Source: Paragordius varius (taxonomy: Eukaryota > Nematomorpha). From it: a stretch of DNA of 64,000 bases. Both the position numbers and the translations under genes were made by a program. Shown here in pieces: positions 44,675 through 57,029 of this stretch; within the stretch, counting starts at the first letter, position 1; every line of letters begins with the position of its first letter. The stretch is taken from assembly GCA_964247055.1 (NCBI GenBank), contig OZ176056.1, forward strand, positions 4,154,001 to 4,218,000, written 5' to 3'. The notes beneath the pieces are model-generated. The model had not been told where the DNA came from, did no database searches, and saw nothing but the letters and a program-made list of their open reading frames with translations.

Positions 44675-46432
44675 ATTTCCCGTCTAAATAAACTTTTTCC
44701 CAATCAATCGAAACGTTTTCCCAGTCAATCGAAACATTTTCCCAGTCAATAACATTTTCCCAATCAATAAAACGTTTTTCCAGTCAATAAAAACGGTTTT
44801 ATTTTTAATGATAAATATCAAAACAAGTATATAAAAACAACTTTTAACCATTATTAGCATAATATTAGGATATAATTTATAAAAACACAATTATAAATGA
44901 CAATTTTTTCAAGTATATTTCGCACAATCATTAATGACTTATTATTAAAGGTATTTTTGAAATTTGAGTTAAAATATATTTTATCGATGGTTTGCATTAA
45001 TATATGCGGCTAACTTAACACGTTGACGGACAATTGCGGCTATAGCCGTCAAAGCGAAGTTCACAATGTGGCATGACTGTTATAGCCGTCCAAAACGAAA
45101 CGGTCGTTTTTAGACACTACGGCTATAGCAGCACAAATGTGCACTTACTGGCGTATACGTAGAAGCATAGTGTCGTGTTTTGAAAACATCTTTTTAGGTT
45201 GAAGTTCATATTTCACCTGTTATACGAGTTGCAGATTCAGTATGCACGTGGTTGTGAAGGGAGTAGTGCGATCGTGTTTTCTATTGAATTTATAGTTCTT
45301 ATTGATACGTTTAACGATATTTATAATTATTTATATAACTATACTGGTATGTATTTGTTTATTATTCATTTTATACTTTAAAAGGTACTAAATTAATCAA
45401 AATTAAGTTTATTTAAGCAGAAAGAGTAAAACTATACTTCTAACATTCTAAAAATCACAAAAACATATAGTGTCAATTTTCGAACTTCGCTTGTTCCTAC
45501 TATCCGTCAACGTGTTAAAAATTTATAGTTACGGAGGAATTAATAAAATTTATAATTTTTAAAGGTCCTTTAACACTTTATTTTGGATCTTAAACATAAA
45601 TTTTACGCTAATTTTATAATATTTAACATTTGGTTGGGGGCCTAAGGCGGCCTTCTAAGTATCTTTGTGCGGGCCGCAAAAGATCTGGAAAACCATATGC
45701 AAACATATCCCCACAATATCTTAGTATTATTCATATTTCTTACGCAATTATTATAAATGAATCTATTAAATTGGTAATAAATTAAAAAATTGTTATATTG
45801 TGTTTGTATTTTACAGTCTTATAAAATTATGTGAATGCAAGTTTATATTTCGAATGGGAAACCGTGTGCTTTTTGATTTAAAAATGCGGTTCGCGAGGCA
45901 TTTAGTTGGACACCCTTGTTTTAGTCAAATACCCTCTATTAAATATTTTTAAATCAAAAACATTTTTATTAAATAAAATTTCGTTTACATATTTTTTCCG
46001 ACAGTATTTTTATCGCCAAACCGGCCATATTTAAAAACTATGGTGAAGCGTTCCTCAAATATTACTGCGAACCATCGATAAAATAAATATATTATCTTAA
46101 TAACATATCAAATTCCAAAAAATAACTTTAAAAGAATAAGTCATTAATGATTGTGCACTGGATAATTGAAAAAATTGTCATTCAATAATTGTGTTTTTAA
46201 TTAAAAATATCTCCACATATTACGCTGATAATAGTTAAAATTGTTTTTATATTCATTTTTTGATATTTATCATCAAAAATAAAACCGTTTTTATTGATTG
46301 GGAAAATGTTTTTATTGATTGGGAATATGTTTTTATTGACTGGGAAAACGTTTCGATTGACTGGGAAAATGTTTTGATCGACCGGGAAAACGTTTCGATT
46401 AACCGGGAAAACGTTTATTCCTGGGAAATGGT
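44672..46432. mobile_element. Family B non-autonomous element 1: 21-bp repeat arrays in long inverted ends
   Basis: Left end ACCATTTCCCG, right end GGGAAATGGT. Each end holds a run of about five or six 21-bp repeats of the form gttttcccagtcaatcgaaac, pointing inward as inverted arrays, followed by a further ~230 bp of inverted repeat (shared texts aaaacggttttatttttaatgat and gcacaatcattaatgactta). The core has no coding capacity and holds a piggyBac-like MITE (45019-45514) and scraps of a hAT end (ttggacacccttg near 45910). A second copy lies at 53952-55121. Superfamily unknown. Confidence 0.8.
45015..45518. mobile_element. piggyBac-like MITE with TTAA target duplication
   Basis: Insert of 496 bp (45019-45514) bounded by TTAA on both sides, with terminal inverted repeats CACGTTGACGGA and TCCGTCAACGTG and a shared subterminal aagcgaagttc in inverted orientation. 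TTAA duplication and the CACGTTGACGG-type terminus are hallmarks of piggyBac-like elements. Noticeably less AT-rich than its surroundings near the left end. No transposase; a 60-codon open frame inside is not convincing. Family B element 2 has the equivalent sequence without this insert. Confidence 0.85.
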
Positions 46433-46504
46433 ATAGTTAGTCCAAATATTGCATATCATTTCCGAAATTTGGACAATAATTTATACTTCAATTTAGTTTT
46501 AAAG

Positions 46505-46562
46505 CAGGGGTGTCCAATACAAATGGCATGAAGAGCCACCTTTTCGACCTCAAATAAGAGCC

Positions 46563-46631
<69 letters not shown>

Positions 46632-48507
46632 AGACATTGGTAACAAATAAATTTAATATATTTTCAAATCAAAAAGAAAATAAACAGTATAAATATAAAA
46701 ATGCTTCACTAATTAAATTATATCAATGTGTAAAAAAAGGTAAAAATACATGGATATGGTAACCTTATTGCAATTCGATAGTATGACTAGAGTAGACTGT
46801 GGCGAATTTAATCGCCAAAATGTAACCTTATTTATTCGGACCGCGATTTTATCATGAGGTGCGTACATGAAATTATTCTGGAAAATGTTCAGCATTATTT
46901 TTTTTAAATGGCATTCAATTAACATCATTTTTTTACAAAACGTTTTCATATGGTTATTCGCATCAATAATTAAATTATATTGCTTTTACAAAGATTAATT
47001 TAATTGATTTAGTTTTTCGGTAATATCTACAGAAAAGTATATATCTGACAACCAATCTTTATTGGTTAATTTCTCCACCAAATAATTATGCTGCAATAGA
47101 AAAATATTTAGTTCTTTTAAAAAATAATAAAACCTTTTTAGACATTTCCCTCGACTAAGCCACCTTACATTTGAAAAAATATAAGATCTTCATATTCTGA
47201 ATGATTTTCTTTTAATAACTCCTAAACCGCCTATTCAAAGCATGAGATATTATGTAATTAACTACTTTAATTACAACGGTCATAACATTGTCCATTGTCA
47301 AAGCATGTGCGCAGAGATTTTCACGGTGAATCAAGGAATGCATTAATTATATGGTCAATATTAATACCATCGGATTCCATCTTATTTAACAATAATTTCA
47401 CAGTTACCTTGTATTTTCTTATCATAGCTGGGGCACCATCTGCTGTCAAACAAGATAGCGCCCTCATATTTAATTTATTGTCCTCAATACATTTTAAAAT
47501 TGGATGAAACATATCATATTCCTTAGTTGTATTTTTCATCGGAAGTAAGCCTAACATCTGTTATATTAAAAATTAATCTCTCGAATAAAGACTACCAATT
47601 GTGATATGTTGCTTATATCTGTGCTTTTATCAAATGACAAGGAATACGCCACAAAATTTTGAATTCTTTCTTTTAGGGATAGTTGAATTTCTTCTGCGAT
47701 GTCTGTAATTCGTCGACACATAGTATTGCGCGAAAGACTTATACTGGATATTGATTCAACTTTATCAGGCAAAACACATTTTATAATTCCAGGACGCATT
47801 CCTTTACAAACTCACCATCAGAATAAGGAATTATGTTTGGCGAATAAATTGGCTACATATAACTTGTTTTTACTATCGGATAAGGTTGCGTGAAGGAAAT
47901 TGTTGGTGGAGATTATATATTTTTTAAAGATTCTAATTTTATTAATTTCTGTAGTCATATTACTAAAATCCAAATGCATGGTATTAACATGTCTTTTTAA
48001 ATTATATTCGCGAAATCCGTTTGTCTTAAATTTGCAAATAAGGCACTCCGCTTTGTTGAAAATTTGAGTTAATTACCTTTAGATTTATGCATATTGAAAG
48101 CTAAATAAATTTTTTTAAATACCTATTTTGCAAGTAATTTAATGTTTCAATGGACCCAAATTATAATTCCCAGTATTGGAATGAAAGCTAAATAAATTAT
48201 TTTAAAAACTTATTTTTTGCAAGTAATTTAATGCTTTAATTTAATGTGAAAGTTATCATCCTGAAGTTGGAATAACATGTAGGTAAAAATGAGTTTTATA
48301 AATGATTAAATGAATGCGATAGATAAAAAAGAATTTTATCAAAAGTTTCTAAAAATAAATTAAATGTCAAAATAAAAATGCATAATTTACATTAATAATA
48401 AAAAAATTAATTATTTTTTTTAAAATTTTTTTTTTGAAATTTCAAAGAGCCATTCAAAATTTTCAATGAGCCACTAGTGGCTCGCAGTATCCTGTTGGAC
48501 ACCCCTG
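46505..48507 (-). mobile_element. hAT DNA transposon 2, decayed
   Basis: Termini CAGGGGTGTCCAA and TTGGACACCCCTG. The flanking 8-mers TTTTAAAG and TATCAAAG are probably degraded target duplications; the matching place in the other unit (about 60150) reads tactaaag without the element. Subterminal gagccac and gtggctc repeats are present. Contains a (TA)n run at 46566-46628 and a minus-strand transposase remnant. Confidence 0.88.
47040..47960 (-). pseudogene. hAT transposase 2 remnant
   Basis: In transcript order: 47799-47566 with SISSISLSRNTMCRRITDIA and SFDKSTDISNISQLVVFI (catalytic-Asp context), then 47557-47321 with CLTADGAPAM, then fragments to about 47040 resembling the ...WLVSDIYF...ITEKLNQ region. 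Same GTF2IRD2/ZBED-like type as the 22.4-25.2 kb element but only distantly similar to it, so a separate family. Several frame changes; the zinc-finger and C-terminal parts are not recognisable. Confidence 0.82.
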
Positions 48508-48515
48508 TATCAAAG

Positions 48516-49859
48516 GTAAAGACGTGACAAAAATTTTAACTTAATTTATATACATCCGTGCCCCAACCACCTACAATTTAAAAATATACAAAGAAACAGA
48601 AAAGTTTCTCCACGATTGCTAACATTTAAAGTTTTTTGGAATTACATTATGAAATGTTACTGCATTAAAAAGAAATGTTATATCTAGAAAAAGAGAAAAT
48701 TCAATAATGCTAACTCATATTAAAATCAATTTATTTAATATTTATAATGTTAATGTAATATAAACATATAATTCGATACACAAATCATTAATAAAATTTG
48801 ATAATTTATAATTAATTATATGCATTCAATATATTTAATATACTATCTTGTATTGTCGCCCTGATATTATTTCGTCTCTAAGACCAATATCACTATCCGT
48901 ATTTTCTTCATCATCACTATTATTATATGGATCAATCGATATCACATCAGCTAAATTAAAATTGTCCTTTAAAAATTTTGCCATGTTATATAAAGCGGCG
49001 CAGCTTACCAATTATATTAATTGCGGTATCATAGTGCAATTTTGGAAACCGGCGTTTAAGTCGACCAAATGCAATGACTATTTCTTTGGCGCGCAATGCA
49101 TTGAATTTAGTTTACATGAGGTTGTTAGGGTTTTTAAATGGTGTTATAAATATATTATAAATTAATTCCTTACCCACTGTCCCTCAATAGTGCGGCATTG
49201 GTATTGGCTAAAAGGATAGTATTATACTTTTGCGGATTATCCGGTTATCGTAAACACTCAAGGTATTTTAACGTTCAGAATTCATTACCGTCACAGGTAA
49301 ATGAATTTGCCAATGTAATTTTTATAATAGGTCACTGTTAAGGATGTATCGACCTTTACCACTAAGGTTTCATGATTCTGATGTTAGTACAGTCTATGGC
49401 ACCTAAACTGTTGGCATCTTCTGATCCTTCTGACAACGTTAATTAGCGTCTTCTAGTTGGAAATGGTCAGATGAAAATCGGATCTTTTATGAGCAATGAC
49501 AATTTTTCCTCCACTTTACTATTTTAGTTACGGTTGATTGTTCTACACCACAATCATTTGCGACCCTACTACCCCGGGTTTACTAATGTGAGGGAGGAAA
49601 ATCTACACACATAATCTGTTAATATCATTAAAGATTTATGAAGTATGTTGCAACTTTATTTTTTGCCCTCCGATTTGTTTCTATTGTTCAAATACATTTT
49701 TTTTAGATAACAACCGGATTGATTTACATAATGAAAGGAAATCTATAATCTAAAAGAATATAGTTGTATTTTCAAAAATAAATTAACCTTAATTTATAGA
49801 CTACAGGATTAACGACAAATGCGTTCAATATAGTTATAATTCTATATTTATACCTGTGT
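48516..49859 (-). mobile_element. PIF/Harbinger transposase remnant, copy 1
   Basis: Minus-strand translation gives LGAIDCTNIRI (Harbinger GxIDGTHI motif, near 49410-49380), NTNAALLRDSG (near 49200) and RAKEIVIAFGRLKRRF (the RxxVExAFGRLK motif, near 49110-49060). Together these identify a Harbinger/HARBI1-type DDE transposase in the right order, but stops and frame changes occur between and within them. No terminal repeats were identified. About 1.3 kb is shared with 60150-61600, so it belongs to the segmental duplication rather than being an independent insertion. Confidence 0.8.
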
Positions 49860-50372
49860 TATTGTCAGTTTTGTAATAACTGCTACATATCAGAAAATGG
49901 GAAAATTTGTTAACATTTAGTGAAAACCAAAGGCTTCAAAAAAATCAATGATAAACTAAGTATATTCAACAAAATTTTGTAAATTATTAATTTTGAAATG
50001 TGTACTTCGAAAGTACAAATTTTTTTGCTTTTCTAAAATGGGCTAGCTTTATAAACCGCAACTTTGCCGAGATTCTGCGATAAAAAATTTTAATAAATGC
50101 TAAATTTATATCAAAAGTAGTTAAGGCAAAATTTAAAAAATATTTGTTGAGGCATAATTCATACTATTTTGACATGATAGAAACGGTATAAAACGCCCTT
50201 TGATATAATTGAATTTTTTAATATGAGTCGATGATGAAAATTTCTCGCTGATTTTAATTGATAAGTTCTTTGTTATATTTTGGTGATTTTTCTAATAACA
50301 CTATAGACGACGGATATTATTATTATTTTGAGATAGGAACGTTCAGCATCATTTTTAATCATGCCCTTAAAT

Positions 50373-52369
50373 TAAAGTGACCAGATAGGCTGTTTTTCGC
50401 AGTACAGTACTGGGTTTTCGAAAAAAAACCGCGCCTGTACTGCCCTGACTTTTGTACTGCTTTTTGAAAATTTTTTTATAAATATGTTTTAATTACCATT
50501 TATTTATACAAGTTTTGTTTGTAGAATTCGATAGAGTACCCTTAATTAAAATAAATAAATGGTTTTTTTAACTGTAAAAAACTATGGCCTTTAATTTTAA
50601 TATTTTATTTTCTGCTCTAATTATACATGGAGTTGGGTTTTGGACCGGTCAAATCGCTTATAAATGCAGCCATTCGCGAAGTGACGGAACTATCAATATA
50701 AGACTCCAGATTTAGGCCAACCTTTCAATCAGGGCTTCCGCAAAAGCGACCTCAAAAATAAACATAAAATAAATTAATATTTCAGTAATTTTACCTTTTG
50801 AAAATTCATCTTGTTTCATATAAGTTTCAGCTAAATTAAATTTATTTGAGTTTACTTTAATTATAATTATCAAACGGAAAATTTTTATATTTCCGCAACA
50901 TATTATTTTTAAAATTCATTATATTTGGTTTCGATATAACCTTTTTTTTCTAGGAATAAAATAACTTTTTTTATGTTTTGGGTGGGAGGTATGTTCCTTA
51001 TTTTTTTGCTTCCTTAAACTTTAATTTTAGCCAGTCTTTTCATTCTTTTGTGCATAAACAAATTTATAGACCTATTTTAACACACATAATAATTTTTTCA
51101 TTAATTCCATTTTAATTTTCTTTTCCGTGCCTTTTCCTATAAACAAAATATGGACTACGGAAAAACACAACTCACGAAATATACTTTGAAAGCAAAACAG
51201 TCAAAAATACAGAAGAAAATTGTGAAGCTTCTTTAGACAAAATTTCGCAAAACCATAAATTATTGGGACAAATACATAAATCTGAAAAATATATATAATT
51301 TATTATTTTTAGATATTATTACTATTATAAAAAAATAAATATTTATTAATAATCATGTCACGTCATATACCATTGATTGGGTAGAATCAGAACTATTTCA
51401 ATTATTTTTGAATTTTACACTGTAGCAAAGTCGGCATTTGAATAATTTTCTATCCATTCACCTATCTTTTTTTCATCAACGCATAGTTTTACCTGCTGTC
51501 AAATAGTAATTTTTTCTAAAAAGCTATGGAACAGAACTTTCATAAGATCGTGTGTGAATGATTTTATATGCACGGCAACATCTTATAAAATATTTTTATT
51601 ATCATATATTGGTAATTATATTGTTTTTGACAATTAGCATTTTTTAAAACAAACATACCATCATAATCTATATATTTATAAAAATGGAAAGTAGTGGCTT
51701 GGTGATCTATTTCCGGGAAACCGGTAGATCCATTCAAATCCAAATGTCGAAAAAATATAATCATTAATGAATGCCCCGACAATATCTTTGCCCTTTTTTG
51801 AATTAGACCCCCAGTTCGGGCCTACCCCGTGTAAAAAACGGTTTTTTTTGAAAACAGAAGTCCACAAAAATCGTGTCTTTGAGAGAATATTCTGGAAAAC
51901 GTGTTGGACTATTCAATTATAAATATGATTTTTGTTTACTCATATTCGATTGCACCGAACATAATCCGCTCGCTTTTTTTAATTAAGGCCCTCTTTTTAT
52001 CCGCTCCTCCCGTAAAATGCCATTTTTCCAAAAAATTCAAATTGTTAGAATCTATTTTTCGCCCACGTAAACAATATATTAGTATAAATGCACCCTTTTG
52101 AAATTCCTATGAGATCATAGCTAATAATGTTTAGAAATAATCCACATATGTGGATCTTTTATTGTCCCTTTTTTCAAATAACCCCACTGTACATACATTT
52201 ATATTAAATTTTTAATAAATTTATTGTTGGATATTTTAATTGTTACTAATGAGATAAATAGTAACGAACAATATCATTTAATATAAAACGCCAAAAATCC
52301 GGTTAAAAAATAGGCAAATTATGTTTTAATTTTGTACTGCGCCAGGGTTCTAAATATCTGGTCACATTA
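50373..52369. mobile_element. hAT-type element with TAAAGTGACCAGATA ends
   Basis: 1997 bp, ends TAAAGTGACCAGATA and TATCTGGTCACATTA (inverted, one mismatch), flanked by a perfect 8-bp duplication CCTTAAAT (50365-50372 and 52370-52377). The equivalent point in unit copy 1 (about 42537) has a single cctctaaat. Subterminal text with repeated tactg/cagta. No recognisable transposase; short minus-strand open frames near 51564-51867 match nothing I know. The perfect duplication makes this one of the younger insertions in the window. Confidence 0.85.
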
Positions 52370-53141
52370 CCTTAAATAGTAAAAGATGCTTCAACAAAAT
52401 TTTTCAAAAATTATTTTAGATATGCCTGTTTTTTAAAGTTTTTTTTACTTGATATCAAAAATTAGGATACATTAAATTTTTTTTACGTCCAATTTAAGAG
52501 AACTGTTTAGAGGGGCAAAAATTTAAGACTTTGGGAGCCGCTAAATATTAACGTTATATATTGTTGTGATTTATTGCAGTATATTGAATTAGTGATTTTT
52601 GTATGAGGTATTCAGATCAATAAATAAAATTTATCTAATAAATGTTAACTATAACCCCAAATATTTATGAAAGAATGTGTATATATCTCAACATGCTTAA
52701 AAATACCTTGAAAACGTTCAAACAATTTAATCTAATTTTTATAGAAGCATACAAATTTTGATGTCATATGTGACATGTATTCAAAATTCTTTTGTAACCT
52801 TAGGATTTTCAAAATTATATAAGGGCCTTTTTAATATGTTTTAAATTGTAAATTCCTGAATATGGAAAAAACAATTAAAAACTTTTAGTTAAATAAGTTT
52901 TTGATAAAAGGACAACAATTAAATTAAATTAAATTTAAAGACACAACCGTAAGTTATATTCAAATAGTATACCGTACTCTAAATTTATAAAATTAATATG
53001 ATTAAATTTATTTTAAATATCCTTTAAAGAGGTGTGCAAAAGCTATAAATACGACACAAAATGGTTAAATTATCAAAACATTTCTTTTTCAAACTATCCC
53101 TTTTTTGAAAATTATCATTATTGCATTACGGAAAATTTATT

Positions 53142-53488
53142 ATGCATAAAGTTATATTAATATCCCTTTTCTTCGTGTTGGCTATACATTCTTATTCTGC
53201 CCAGGGTAGAGTTTTCATTTAAGTTTTTAATTAAAATTAACTTTTGTTAACATGATGCATAAAAGTTCTTAACCTTTTCATATAGAGTATGATTGTGGTC
53301 CAGTATGTGAAATATATTGTCCGTATGGGAACGTGGTGGATGAATTTGGTTGTGAACTTTGTCAATGTAATCCACCACCAGTAACTCGACGTACCAGACC
53401 TACAAGACCTCCGACTCGAAGAACTCGCAGAACAACGAGACCTACTCGCCGACCACCTATTACTATCCCTTACAGACCCGTTTATTGA
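53142..53488 (+). CDS. Secreted antistasin-like cysteine peptide, copy 2
   Basis: Exons 53142-53205 and 53286-53488, 80-nt intron; 88 aa. Same signal peptide (MHKVILISLFFVLAIHSYSA), six-Cys domain and basic tail as copy 1. Differences are few and conservative: the PP before the first Cys is missing, D to E and I to L inside the domain, and an added Ile in the PPITIPYRPVY end. The coding exons are far better conserved than the intron and flanks. TATA box TATAAATA at 53044-53051. Confidence 0.85.
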
Positions 53489-53951
53489 TTTGTTAAATAA
53501 AAATTAAAATTTTGTGTTAAATGCAATCACATTTTAGAAAAATTTGTTTAATTTTACATATAGTGTATTTAATAGAATTATTTAATAAATAGGTGTGATA
53601 ATTATATGTTATTCTATTGATTAGCTAAACTCTGCTAATTATAAGTATAATGTTATCATTAGGGATTCTTTAGCGTTTTAGTATTTTCGTTCTCTTGCTA
53701 TCAGATTTCAGAATATATATTGGTTTTGGTCATCAATTTTAATTTCTTAAAGTTTCGAGCGAATTATAGTACATCGGTGGCGAAAAACCTAAATCAATTT
53801 CATGTCAAAATGATATTACAAAAAAAATGTATGACAAGTATACTATTTTTAAAATTAAGGCAGGTTCGTCCACTCCATTGCTTCAAAACTATATTAAATA
53901 AATTTTTGTCCAACATTCGGGAATGATATGCAATATTTGGACTAAGTATAT

Positions 53952-55121
53952 ACCTTTTCCCAGTCAATCGAAACATTTTACCAATCAATCGAAACATTTT
54001 CCCAATCAATAAAAACGGTTTTATTTTTTATGATAAATATCAAAAAATGAATATAAAAACAACTTTTAACCATTTTCAGCGTATTATATGGAGATTCAAT
54101 TAAAAACACAATTATTGAATGACAATTTTTTCAATTATCCAGTGCACAATCATTAATGACTTATTCTTTAAAAGTTATTTTTCTGAAATAGATATTTTTA
54201 AATAATATTTTTTATTTTATCGATGATTCGCATTAATATTTGCGGCTAACTTATAAAATTTTTAGTTACGGATGAATAACAAAATTTATATAAAATATAC
54301 CATTTTTATCTCAAATTTTTTAAACATGTCAAGTTTGTCGATAAAAATACTGTAGGACTATAATATCTAAGAAAAAAAATTATAAATATTTTGATTTAAA
54401 AATATTTTATAAAAAAGGATATTCCAACACAATGTCTTTGCCAACCGCATTTTTAACTCAAAAAGCAGTGGGTTTCGCATTTGAAATAATTCCGGTATTT
54501 ATATATAATTCAATCAATTTTAGACATAAGACTGTGAAATACAAACACAATATAACAATTTTTTTAATGCATTCCAACATAATATACGCCTTCAGAATAA
54601 TTGCGTAAGAAATATAAATTTCATTAAGATTTTGTGGGCATATTTTTGTATGTGGATTTCCAAATTTTTCGCGGGCCGCACAAAGAATATCAGAGGGCGG
54701 CGTGCCATTCCTAGACCAAATAAAATATTATATAAGCTAGGTAAAATTTATGTTTCAGATCCAATATGAAGTGTTAGATGACCTTTAAAATAAAAATGGT
54801 ATATTTTAACAAAAATAAATGCGAAACATCGATAAAAAAAATATTATTTAAAAATATCTCAAATTCCAAAAAATATAATTTTAAAGAATAAGTCATTAAT
54901 TATTGTGCATTGAATTATAATTGGAAAAATTGTCATTTAATAATTGCGTTTTTATGAAAAAATAATATCCTAATATTACGCTGATAATGGTTAAAAGTTA
55001 TTTTTTTGTTATGATATTTATCATCAAAAATGAAACCGTTTTTATCGATTGAGAAAATGTTTTTATTGAATGGGAAAATGTTTCGATTGACTGAGAAAAC
55101 GTTTTTTGACTGGGAAATGGT
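53952..55121. mobile_element. Family B non-autonomous element 2
   Basis: Ends ACCTTTTCCCAG and CTGGGAAATGGT. Each end carries three or four 21-bp repeats (attttcccaatcaatcgaaac type), fewer than in element 1, followed by the same long inverted repeat. The core lies in the opposite orientation to that of element 1: the sequence near 54421-54480 matches 45840-45925 reversed. It lacks the piggyBac-like insert. It sits downstream of antistasin-like gene 2. Confidence 0.8.
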
Positions 55122-56407
55122 ATATAACAAATTAAAAAATATATTATTTATTATTCAAACAATGTTAGTTACATGGATATATTTATGAAATTTCAAAATA
55201 TTATATGAATTTTTTCCCTATAAATAAAAATAAAAAGATTTAAATTAATATAATATATAATAGGTGGTCGCAAATAAACGATTATATAAATTAAATGTAC
55301 CATTATTCTTAAAGATGTACATGCCATGTTTAAATATAATGAAAACAGGTGTGATTAAACAGTAGCACAAAATCGGTATCATTTATTGAGAATAATGGAT
55401 CAAGGATATCATGGCGGTGATTTTGGGCTTTAAGAATCATCTAAAAATAATATTCACACTTTATCGGTAGTTTCTCCATATCGAAGTATCGAAAATTCTA
55501 TAAATATATATATATTAATAAATATTTTGTGAAAACTAAATTCTTGATTCCAAACAATATGATTAAATTATATTATATTAAAATAATAATTTAAGGTTAT
55601 CTCTGAAAGGTTTTCCTAAACAATAGAAGACTTACCTGGATTGCGTTTGGATTATGACTTCAAAAAAAAACTTTTGAAAAATGGACACTCTGTTTAAAAA
55701 TATAATTTCTAGCAAAATTATGTTCAAGAGCCTTATTTAGGTATACAAACATAGTGGAAACGGTATAACAATTATCCCATATAATTCGATAACGCTAAAC
55801 CATTCAATTACCTCAAAATTTTTATTAAAAGATTTGTTCGTATTCAAATTCTAGTTTATAACATGTGTTATTCACATTTCTGCTGTATTTGATGAGAAGA
55901 GGTTTTAATTGAAATTCTAAGGTGATACAAATGTTTAGCATAATCGAATTATATGAAAAAATTTGTATGTTGTTATAAAATGTTTTTAGACTGTTATCAT
56001 TAGCTTGAAGATACCATAAAATCTTCTACAAAATTTAGCTAAAATTAATTTGACCAAATATGAATTTATCAAAAATGATTTATTGATGTCATAATTTAGC
56101 ACATAGTATTTATTCGGCGTTTTTTTTAAAGATATGAGTGTATTTTAGAGAAAACCAAAAGTATGACGCTTAGATCACATAATTAAAATTGTAATATTAT
56201 CCTTTTTAAATATAATAGATGATATACATAATAATATTTGGAAAGAAATTAGATGGCATCAAAAATCTTAGTTAGCATATTGTGCACAAATTTTTCAAGA
56301 CTTGGAAACAAAGCAATTGCCACAAAAATGGTAATAACTTACTCAATACCACAAACACCATAAAAATCCTAATATAATAATTCAGCAGTATATATATATA
56401 TATATAT
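55122..56407. other. Intergenic, no gene recognised
   Basis: Begins with about 50 bp (ttattattcaaacaatgttagttacat) matching the sequence just left of family B element 1 at 44590-44640. The rest has no open frame and no match noticed elsewhere in the window. Ends in a (TA)n run at 56388-56408. Confidence 0.5.
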
Positions 56408-56625
56408 ACCATTTGCACCTCGAATTTACCCTCGAACAATTTAATTATGCCCCTGAACAAATGAATTTCATCCTAAAAAAATTATGTGTTTTCGAACTAA
56501 TATAATTCATCTTTAATATAAAATTATTTATTTATTGATTTTTCAGTCATATGTCAATTTTAAAGTTTTATTCAAATATTTGCAAAGGTGAATAAATTGT
56601 TGAAGGGTGTTGAATTGATGGAGTT
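56408..56625. mobile_element. Family A MITE, intergenic, degraded
   Basis: ACCATTTGCACCTCGAATTT directly after a (TA)n run; two or three repeats at the left, core (ttatgtgttttcgaactaatat) and a poorly preserved right arm (gaagggtgttgaattga). Confidence 0.65.
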
Positions 56626-56844
56626 ATTACGGATTTTCAAGATATACAACCGATTTTGTGCACTGTTAAATCAGATTAACTTCTTGGTTGGATGAGCACA
56701 CCATAAAATACCTCTTAAAGAATATTGGCACAATTTGATGAATGTAATCTAGGCGTTTATTAGCCACTGACGTATATATTTCAATTTAAATTCTACATTT
56801 AAGATTTTGTTACCCAATTCGAAATTTTTTTATTTTTTTATTTA

Positions 56845-57029
56845 CAGTATGCATTTTAATGGTTGCTTATTTCACACTATAGTTTGGCAATTTGATCGCA
56901 AAACAATAGTTAGTTGCAAAAACAATAAAATGTTGAAAAAACAATTACTTCCTTTCTTTTTCTATACGCTCTTGTGTTGGAAATTGCCCAACTATAGTGT
57001 GAAATAAGCAACCATTAAAATGCATACTG
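56845..57029. mobile_element. Tc1/mariner-like MITE, 185 bp
   Basis: Terminal inverted repeats of about 49 bp starting CAGTATGCATTTTAATGG, flanked by TA on both sides (56843-56844 and 57030-57031). The arms are almost identical (one gap and about two changes), so it is relatively young. A decayed relative of the left half lies in a NADSYN1 intron at about 35697-35790 (shared text gcaaaaacaacaaaatgttg). Confidence 0.8.

Larger units (their letters stand above)
49860..53951. repeat. Segmental duplication unit, copy 2
   Basis: Upstream flank 49860-50372 and, after the hAT insertion, 52370-53141 match the upstream flank of copies 1 and 3 (for example atgtgtacttcgaaagtacaaat-like and ttttgaaatgtgta texts). 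Followed by antistasin-like gene 2 and by the downstream flank with gtacatcggtggcgaaaaac at about 53770. Confidence 0.88.
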
